Of a stretch of 27,372 bases of DNA, positions 22,556 to 27,372 are shown in pieces (position 1 is the first letter of the stretch; each line of letters starts with the position of its first letter). The stretch is from an uncultured Oscillospiraceae bacterium. Lineage in GTDB: Bacteria; Bacillota; Clostridia; Oscillospirales; Oscillospiraceae. A model generated the notes under the pieces. The model did no database searches and was not told where the DNA came from. It saw nothing but the letters and a program-made list of their open reading frames with translations. The position numbers and the translations under genes are program-made. The stretch lies in the NCBI GenBank assembly GCA_934668285.1, contig CAKUNB010000004.1, positions 1-27,372 of the forward strand. The letters are read 5' to 3'.

Positions 22556-23710
22556 TCAGCCCTCCAGAATGAAGTCGTCCGTGTTAAAGAAATCGATGCT
22601 GCCGATCAGCAGGACGGTGTCGATGCCGTTTTTCTGCAAATAGTCCCCGAGCGAGAACTCCTCGCCCATGTACGGGCTGTAATAGCGCAGATCGACGGCG
22701 TAGGTCTTCTGAAAATGCGTGGCCAGTAGCTTGATCACGGCGTTGTCATACGACTCGCCGCGGATCAGCAGATTGGAGCGGTCGGCGCGATGGGTGTCAA
22801 ACACGACCTCGCCGTCGTCGTTGCCGTAGACGCTGGCGTAGTTGAGTATATAGCCGTCTGCAAGGGGATTGCCGTTCTGGTTGCCGTAATCCGCCGCAGG
22901 GCTGCCGTTGACCGTGATGTCCATCGCCGGAAAATTGAAGCGATAGACGGTCATCGGCTCATAGAAGCCCTCCAGACCCGTTGCGGCGGCCTTGGAGCCG
23001 GAGAACTGGCCGAGCGTCTCGGTCGCGTAGGGCGCCAGCGGCCCGTCGCCGCAGCCGAGAAGGTCCAGAAGCTCGCAGTAGGCAAGATAGGAACCCCTGT
23101 AGCACCAGTGGTGATCTGTCCGATAGTAGCGCTCGGCGAAGGTCGCAAAGTCCGGAATTTCATAGGTACCCATCCGCTCGGCGGGCAGCGTGAGCTGGGA
23201 AAACAGCACGTCGTCGGCATGCAGGCGCACGCCGGTCTCAAAATTGAGATCAGAATCCCGCTCGATGTAATATACATAAAAGTCCGTTTCGGGATGCGCG
23301 GCGAAGGCGGCGTTGAGATTGGCCGCCCGCGCGTCCAGCTCGTCCTGCAGCTCGTCCGGCGTGCGCGGCGAGAAGACCAGATAGTCCGAAAACAGCAGCC
23401 GGTCGCCGATGCGGTAATACCGCCCCGGCTCCACGACGGCGTTCAGCAGCGCCGTCGTCAGCGCGGACGAGGCGAGGTTATACAGCCGTTTGAACCGCTG
23501 CGAAAAGGGCAGCTGATCGCTCAGCGCGGCCTCGACGCTGCTTTGAAAGCTGCCGTCGGCATAGCTGCCCGGCGTCGGCAGCGCAATTTGGTTGGCGTAC
23601 CGGTTTTCGTAGGTGTTCAGCGTCTTCGGGAAAAAGACCGTTCGCACCAGACCGAGCGTCAGGCCGCAGAGAATCAGCACGATAAAGCAGAGGTTAACGC
23701 ATTTTTTCAA
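22556..23710 (-). CDS. DHHW-family extracytoplasmic protein (AlgX/SGNH-like), MBOAT partner
   Basis: The product is 384 residues. The start appears to be TTG 23708-23710, because the signal-anchor sequence (KKCVNLCFIVLILCGLTLG) begins directly there, no in-frame ATG is nearby, and AGGAAGGGG lies about 10-11 nt upstream. The family-naming motif is TDHHW (198-202). NTYENRYANQI (32-42) is the typical conserved N-terminal stretch. LIRGESYDNA (315-324) carries the putative nucleophile S320 of the SGNH/AlgX-like fold, with the DHHW Asp/His as its partners. It is expected to accept the acyl group from the MBOAT protein and transfer it to a cell-surface polymer. The two genes form a two-gene operon. 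Confidence 0.88.
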   Translation of the reverse strand: MKKCVNLCFIVLILCGLTLGLVRTVFFPKTLNTYENRYANQIALPTPGSYADGSFQSSVEAALSDQLPFSQRFKRLYNLASSALTTALLNAVVEPGRYYRIGDRLLFSDYLVFSPRTPDELQDELDARAANLNAAFAAHPETDFYVYYIERDSDLNFETGVRLHADDVLFSQLTLPAERMGTYEIPDFATFAERYYRTDHHWCYRGSYLAYCELLDLLGCGDGPLAPYATETLGQFSGSKAAATGLEGFYEPMTVYRFNFPAMDITVNGSPAADYGNQNGNPLADGYILNYASVYGNDDGEVVFDTHRADRSNLLIRGESYDNAVIKLLATHFQKTYAVDLRYYSPYMGEEFSLGDYLQKNGIDTVLLIGSIDFFNTDDFILEG

Positions 23711-23795
23711 TCGAGATTCGCCCCTTCCTGCCGCAATGGCGGCATGCTTCGGTAAGTTCCATTGTGTTCACAAGTTTGAGAATCAAAAAGCCAAG

Positions 23796-23938
23796 GGTGG
23801 TCAAAAAGTGTACTTTTTGACCACCTGCTGACAGCGGCTTTTCTGTGCCCTATTTTACGCGTTATTTGCAAAAAATGCAACCCTTTTTAACAATTTTCGC
23901 CGATTTTTCAGGGTGGTCAAAAAGTACACTTTTTGACC
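23796..23938. repeat. paired near-identical palindromes flanking about 86 bp (possible miniature element)
   Basis: At 23796-23825 GGTGGTCAAAAAGT pairs with ACTTTTTGACCACC around a central GT. At 23912-23938 the same palindrome recurs as its reverse complement (central AC) with its end degenerate (GACCCC). The ends can form hairpins singly or pair with each other as terminal inverted repeats. The AT-rich interior has no ORF. The first palindrome is followed by CTGCTG rather than T, so it is not a standard terminator on the plus strand. The rest of 23711-23795 is the gene-free upstream region of the DHHW gene. Confidence 0.65.
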
Positions 23939-24047
23939 CCGCCGCAGCGGATTTTTAATCTGTGCCGTCAGGCGCACCACGATTATTCACTATTCACTAA
24001 ATCGACACTGCCTGCATGCGGCGGGCTTGGGTAAGCCCGCCCTACGA
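23937..24047 (-). repeat. composite repeat, inverted partner of the one at 7748-7884 (includes family A copy 8)
   Basis: Read on the minus strand it has the same module order as the copy at 7.8 kb. CGTAGGGC comes first, then stem GGCGGGCTT/AAGCCCGCC, TGCAGGCAGTGTCGATTTAG, two to three heptamers (AGTGAAT/AGTGAAT/AAT), then module C with GCCTGACGGCAC and TTAAAAATCCGCTGCGGCGG. It abuts the palindrome pair at 23938. Confidence 0.75.
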
Positions 24048-24075
24048 ACAAAACCGATACTGCCCGCGCATACTT
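24046..24075 (+). promoter_or_regulatory. weak candidate sporulation (sigma-F/G-like) promoter of the ger operon
   Basis: GAACA (24046-24050), an 18-bp spacer and CATACTT (24069-24075) resemble the GHATR/CATWHTA layout of forespore sigma factors known to drive gerA operons in Bacillus. Part of it derives from the repeat copy. No good sigma-A promoter is visible here. This is motif resemblance only. Confidence 0.3.
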
Positions 24076-24114
24076 TTTTCTCCCTTGGGCAAACTACTGC
24101 GGAGGTGAGAAAAA

Positions 24115-25563
24115 ATGGAACGTCTGGCGGATGGAAGGTATGTCGGGGAAATTTCGGATGAGAATATTTCGGCGATTTTCGACGGCGCGGGCGATTTTAT
24201 CCGCCGCGAGCTGAAAATCAAGGCGCATATTATATATGTGTACGCGCTCGACGGGCTGACCTCGGGCGGCGATATTTCGGAGTACGTCGTCAAGCCGCTG
24301 ATGCAGGACGCGTTCGGCGGAACGATGCGGGAGCTTTATGAGCGGTCGCTGCACTCGACGGTCTATAACTCCGTCGCCGACCCCTGTCCGGATCTGAACA
24401 CCGTGGCGAACAAGCTCGTCAACGGCTTCTGCGTCGTGTTATTTGGCGAGGACGCGATTGCCTTCGAGGACAAGACCGGCGAAAAGCGCTCGCCCTCCGC
24501 GCCGGAGGTCGAAAACACCGTCAAAGGGCCGAAGGACGCATTCACCGAAACCGTCCGCACGAACACGAGCCTCCTGCGGCGGCACCTGCGCACGCCCGCA
24601 CTGCGGCTCTACGAAACCAAGGTCGGACGGCGCAGTCTGACGAACGTCACCGTGGCGTATATCGACGGGCTGACCGACCCCGCGCTCGTCGAGCGCATGA
24701 AGGCGCGGCTGGACGAAATCGACATCGACGGCATGGTTTCGCCCGCCTCGGTCGAGGAGTACGTCACCGGCTCGCGCCCGACGGCTTTTCCCTTGTTACA
24801 ATACACTGAGCGCACCGATCGCTTCGCGCAGGGTCTGCTTGACGGGCGCGTCGGCCTGCTCGTCGACGGGCTGCCGCAGGGCTATCTCGCGCCGGTCGAC
24901 CTCGGCTATCTCATGACCGCGGCGGAGGATCGCGGCGTGAATTATCTGACCGCCACGGCCACGCGGCTGATCCGCTACGCCGCGCTGCTGATCGGCCTGT
25001 TCCTCCCTGCGCTGTATGTTGCGATGGCGGCGTACCATCCGGAGATGCTGCCCACGCTCCTGCTGGAATCGATCATTGAAAGCAAGCATTCCGTGCCGTT
25101 TCCGACGATTTTCGAGATTCTGGGGCTGCTGGCGGCCTTTGAGCTGCTGCGCGAGGCGAGCATCGCCCTGCCGCAGCCCATCGGCCAGAGCCTGTCTATC
25201 ATCGGCGGCCTCGTCGTCGGCACGGCGGCGGTGGAGGCAAAATTCGTCTCGCCCGCCGCGCTTATCGTCGTTGCGGCAGCGGGCATTTGCGGCTTTGCGC
25301 AGCCCGCGCGGGGGCTGGCCGACGCACTGCGGCTGTGGCGCTTTGCGCTGGCGGTGTTGGCCAGCCTCGGCGGCCTGTTCGGCGTGACGCTCGGTGCGCT
25401 GTGCCTGCTGGTGCACCTTGCGGGGCTGGAATCGATGGGCGAGAGCTACCTCGCGCCCTTTTCCGGTGTCACCGGCGGGAAAACCCTCCTTCGCCGCCGC
25501 CTGATCCAAGAAAAATACCGCGCCCCTCAGTTCCGCACGCTCGACGAAAGAAATCAAAAATAG
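24115..25563 (+). CDS. spore germination receptor A subunit (GerA/GerKA family)
   Basis: The product is 482 residues, normal for GerA subunits. GGAGGTGAG lies about 9 nt upstream of the ATG. The soluble N-terminal half (to about 280) contains the family signature EVENTVKGPKDAFTETVRTN (131-150) followed by SLLRRHLRT. The membrane half starts around 285 and has the conserved VPFPTIFE (327-334), AFELLREASIALPQPIGQSL (341-360) and SIIGGLVVGTAAVEA. In Bacillus and Clostridia these proteins form the inner-membrane germinant receptor with a GerB permease-like subunit and a GerC lipoprotein. The next two genes fit those roles. This supports an endospore-forming host. Confidence 0.95.
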   Translation: MERLADGRYVGEISDENISAIFDGAGDFIRRELKIKAHIIYVYALDGLTSGGDISEYVVKPLMQDAFGGTMRELYERSLHSTVYNSVADPCPDLNTVANKLVNGFCVVLFGEDAIAFEDKTGEKRSPSAPEVENTVKGPKDAFTETVRTNTSLLRRHLRTPALRLYETKVGRRSLTNVTVAYIDGLTDPALVERMKARLDEIDIDGMVSPASVEEYVTGSRPTAFPLLQYTERTDRFAQGLLDGRVGLLVDGLPQGYLAPVDLGYLMTAAEDRGVNYLTATATRLIRYAALLIGLFLPALYVAMAAYHPEMLPTLLLESIIESKHSVPFPTIFEILGLLAAFELLREASIALPQPIGQSLSIIGGLVVGTAAVEAKFVSPAALIVVAAAGICGFAQPARGLADALRLWRFALAVLASLGGLFGVTLGALCLLVHLAGLESMGESYLAPFSGVTGGKTLLRRRLIQEKYRAPQFRTLDERNQK

Positions 25564-25589
25564 ACCGGCTGACGACAAGCACAAGCCGC

Positions 25590-25635
25590 CCCTATACTGC
25601 CTGCACACGGGGCATCGGGGGCGCGGCCCGTAAAA
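25590..25635 (-). repeat. degenerate relic of hairpin repeat family A
   Basis: CTATACTGCCTGCACACGGG keeps the right flank of the family (minus: TGCAGGCAGTAT), but the stem and the CCCTACG flank have decayed. It lies in the 113-bp gap inside the ger operon. Confidence 0.5.
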
Positions 25636-25676
25636 ATGCGTTCCCTATCCTACTATGATAAAGAGGTTGTGATCCA

Positions 25677-26090
25677 ATGAAATGGCTCCCCACGGTGCTG
25701 CTGGCGGCGGCGCTGACGATGGTGTTCGGCCTACCCTTCCGCGAATACGACACGGCGCAGCTCCTGCCGATCCGCACCTTACAGGTCGAAAAAACGAAAA
25801 ACGGCGTGCATATCCGGAGCGACGCGGGGGAGGGAAGCGGAAAAACATGGGCCGCCGCGGTCGAAAATCTGCGCAATAATGCGGCGGGCGACGTGTTTTT
25901 CGGCACCGCCGAGCAAATCGTCTTCTGTGGCTGCCCGGTCGACCGCGCCGCGATCACGGACGGCGTGCTGCGCCCTGCCGCGCAGGTCTATTTTGCCCAA
26001 AAAATGCAGGACAACGATGCGCTGAACGAATTCTATTCCGCCCACCGGAGCGGGCTGGACGTGGCGGCGCTGAGGGCGCGGTATGCGTAG
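25677..26090 (+). CDS. short GerC-like germination protein (N-terminal-domain remnant?)
   Basis: The product is 137 residues from ATG 25677, with AGAGG about 10 nt upstream. A hydrophobic N-terminus (KWLPTVLLAAALTMVFGLPF) looks like a signal sequence or anchor, but there is no lipobox cysteine. The body, with 'LPIRTLQVEKTKNGVHIRSD' and AGDVFFGTAEQIVFCG, recalls the N-terminal domain of Ger(x)C proteins, where a 'yFGh...viviGe'-like stretch occurs. Full GerC proteins are about 370-400 residues, so this would keep only about a third of one. Its position between GerA and a GerB-like gene supports the assignment. Its stop overlaps the next gene by 8 bp. It may be a reduced subunit or an unrelated small ger-operon protein. 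Confidence 0.6.
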   Translation: MKWLPTVLLAAALTMVFGLPFREYDTAQLLPIRTLQVEKTKNGVHIRSDAGEGSGKTWAAAVENLRNNAAGDVFFGTAEQIVFCGCPVDRAAITDGVLRPAAQVYFAQKMQDNDALNEFYSAHRSGLDVAALRARYA

Positions 26091-27039
26091 CCGCCAGCTC
26101 TGCGCGACGGCGCTGTGCGCCTTCTCCGTTCCAGCGATCGTCCTGCTGCCGCGCGTCGGCTGGCTCTGGACGGGTCTGACATGCCTGATTGCTGCCGCGC
26201 TCGTCTTTCTCCTGCGTTTTCTGCGCGCGGGGGCGAACCCCGCCGAAAGTGCAGCCAAAACGCTCGGCGGCAGGATCGTGCTCTGGGCGCTCTGGGCGTG
26301 GAATTTGCTGCTGCTCGGCGCGGGGGCGCGGCTGCTTTGCGGGATTTATCCGGGCGGCGGCGCGGTCGTCGGCCTGCTGCTCCTGCTCCTCGCGGCCTAT
26401 GCGGCGGGCAAGGGCGTGTCGACCGTCCTGCGCGTCAGCAGCGTCAGCTTTTTCTTCCTGACCGCCTTGTTCGCTGTCCTCTACGCCTTCGCGCTGCCGC
26501 AGCTCCGCGCCGAGTGGCTCCGGCCGGTCACGCGCGCCGATTGGACGCTCCTGCCGTGGGCGCTCGTGCCGCTGACGGCCGTCTGGCTGGCGCAGGGGCG
26601 GACGAAGCCGCTCGGCTGGTGCATCGGCGGCGGCCTTCTCGCCGTCCTCGCCGCGCTCATCACGGCGGGCAGCCTCTCGCCGCAGGTGGCGGGCGGCCTT
26701 GCCTTCCCCTTCTACGACGCGGCGAAAAGTGTCAGCATCCTCGGCGCGATGGAGCGGCTCGAGCCGCTGGCGTCCGCCGCCCTGACGGCGGGCGGCTTCA
26801 GCCTGCTCGGCCTTCTGTGCGCGGTGAATCAGGAGCTGTGGCGCGTGCTGGCGCCCGGCGGGCCGCGCTGGCCCGCGCCGCTGAATTTTGCTGCGGGCGG
26901 CACCTGCCTCTGGCTGAGCGCCGCAATCCCCGCCGCCGTGACGGCCATCGGAAGCACAATATTTTGGGGCATCGTCCCAATTTGGCTACTATGGATTGAA
27001 AATCAAAAAAATTTGAGAAAAATCCAAAAAAAGTGTTGA
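26083..27039 (+). CDS. GerB-like spore germination permease (APC superfamily), divergent
   Basis: The product is 318 residues with about 9-10 hydrophobic helices, shorter than typical GerAB (about 365). The best family resemblance is AFPFYDAAKSVSILGAMERL (206-225 region) followed by EPLASAALTAGGFSLL, matching the GerB stretch around the fifth to sixth helix. Position in the operon supports the role. It starts inside the end of the GerC-like gene (8-bp overlap, GAGG upstream). The C-terminal tail is unusually basic and Asn/Gln/Lys-rich (IENQKNLRKIQKKC) and AT-rich, unlike the rest. Its stop codon overlaps the -35 of a strong promoter. In GerB proteins this fold forms the germinant-binding site. 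Confidence 0.75.
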   Translation: MRSRQLCATALCAFSVPAIVLLPRVGWLWTGLTCLIAAALVFLLRFLRAGANPAESAAKTLGGRIVLWALWAWNLLLLGAGARLLCGIYPGGGAVVGLLLLLLAAYAAGKGVSTVLRVSSVSFFFLTALFAVLYAFALPQLRAEWLRPVTRADWTLLPWALVPLTAVWLAQGRTKPLGWCIGGGLLAVLAALITAGSLSPQVAGGLAFPFYDAAKSVSILGAMERLEPLASAALTAGGFSLLGLLCAVNQELWRVLAPGGPRWPAPLNFAAGGTCLWLSAAIPAAVTAIGSTIFWGIVPIWLLWIENQKNLRKIQKKC

Positions 27040-27064
27040 CAAATCCGGATTTCCTTGCTAGAAT
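27036..27064 (+). promoter_or_regulatory. strong sigma-A promoter P1 (rRNA-operon-like)
   Basis: TTGACA (27036-27041), a 17-bp spacer and TAGAAT (27059-27064) follow an A-rich stretch (27003-27032) that could serve as an UP element. The -35 overlaps the TGA of the GerB-like gene. Confidence 0.85.
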
Positions 27065-27128
27065 ATTCAAGCAAATTCGGAACGGCCTTCCGGAGCTTCA
27101 AAAACTTGAAAAAAGTCGAAAAAAGTTC

Positions 27129-27157
27129 TTGACAAAAGCAGTTCTGAATGCTACAAT
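27129..27157 (+). promoter_or_regulatory. strong sigma-A promoter P2 (rRNA-operon-like)
   Basis: TTGACA (27129-27134), a 17-bp spacer and TACAAT (27152-27157), again behind an A-rich tract (27097-27124). It is spaced 93 bp from P1, the tandem arrangement typical of rrn operons. Confidence 0.85.
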
Positions 27158-27372
27158 GTAAAAGATGCGCCACGGCGGAGGGAAAAACCTGATGAACCTG
27201 TGGAACAGCTTTTTCAATAGGCTGCGGATGCAGCGGTGTACCTTGTAAATTAAACAACGAGAAACATGAACGAAACACCTTGAGCAAATGATTGTAAAAA
27301 AAACAATTGAGTTGTTCAGAAATGATGTCAGTGTAAGAATGTGAAAGCATTGAGTACTGAGATTGTGAAGAA
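27158..27372 (+). other. leader transcript, probably of an rRNA operon (16S lies beyond the window)
   Basis: Downstream of the tandem promoters the DNA loses the high GC of the region. It contains ACCTTGTAAATTAAACAACG (27239-27258), similar to the boxA/processing-type CTTTGAAAACTAAACAA segment preceding 16S rRNA in Bacillota. No large coding frame is present and no 16S sequence (AGAGTTTGAT) is reached before 27372. The alternative is another highly expressed RNA or gene with a long leader. Confidence 0.55.
27192..27248 (+). CDS. possible 18-codon leader ORF
   Basis: GGAGGG (27177-27182) lies 9 nt upstream of ATG 27192, which opens MNLWNSFFNRLRMQRCTL and ends at TAA 27246-27248. It is the first start codon behind promoter P2. 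If the region is an rRNA leader it is probably chance; if the downstream gene is protein-coding it could be a regulatory leader peptide. Confidence 0.2.
   Translation: MNLWNSFFNRLRMQRCTL

Noticed and set aside
23795..23825. AGGGTGG as a T-box signature
   Set aside because: It is part of a self-complementary 30-bp palindrome, lacks the NACCGCG continuation, and no aminoacyl-tRNA or amino-acid gene follows.
24068..24096. GCATA-N17-CAAACTA as the sporulation promoter of the ger operon
   Set aside because: A start about 6-7 bases downstream would fall inside the GGAGG ribosome-binding site and remove it. The upstream CATACTT candidate has better geometry.

Overview
The window is about 27 kb of GC-rich DNA (coding third positions mostly G or C). 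It carries a GerA-type germination locus, an ECF sigma factor with a membrane partner, LRR_5/SLH surface proteins and AGGAGG-type ribosome-binding sites. Together these suggest a spore-forming Bacillota of class Clostridia, probably an Oscillospiraceae-like gut lineage. That placement is an inference; I cannot assign a genus.

Layout. (1) 1-3060, plus strand: a possible 3' tail of an upstream gene, a terminator, a cysteine desulfurase, and a secreted BspA-type LRR_5/SLH protein gene broken by an amber codon right after its signal-peptide region. (2) 3475-5661, minus: an intact LRR_5/SLH paralogue convergent with the broken one. (3) 5846-7732, plus: ECF sigma factor and membrane-anchored partner, with an ECF-like promoter in front. 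(4) 8009-9007, minus: an XRE regulator fused to membrane helices and a LiaF/Toastrack-like C-terminus. (5) 9537-19917, minus: a MATE exporter gene, then a seven-gene cluster covering the whole shikimate route from DAHP synthase to chorismate plus chorismate mutase, mostly joined by 4-bp ATGA overlaps and including an AroE-AroK fusion. A PstS-like lipoprotein and a WG-repeat-like lipoprotein follow. (6) 20056-20973, plus: uridine-kinase-family P-loop kinase. (7) 21174-23710, minus: MBOAT acyltransferase with a DHHW/AlgX-like partner, a cell-surface O-acylation pair. (8) 24115-27039, plus: gerA-type operon (GerA, a short GerC-like protein, a GerB-like permease). (9) 27036-27372: two near-consensus sigma-A promoters and a leader that looks like the start of an rRNA operon; the window ends before any 16S sequence.

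The gaps between operons are filled with small dispersed palindromic repeats. The main family (8 recognisable copies and one relic) has constant flanks around a hairpin whose stem changes in compensatory fashion from copy to copy. Other structures are a duplicated composite repeat at 7.8 and 24.0 kb, a 20-bp direct repeat enclosing nested palindromes at 3.2-3.4 kb, and a pair of near-identical 30-bp palindromes at 23.8-23.9 kb.

The most interesting regulatory feature is a terminator hairpin lying directly against the ribosome-binding site of the shikimate operon, downstream of a promoter embedded in the end of the MATE gene. It is placed like an attenuator. The same terminator-against-SD arrangement precedes the cysteine desulfurase gene. 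I did not find a clear defence, phage or CRISPR system.
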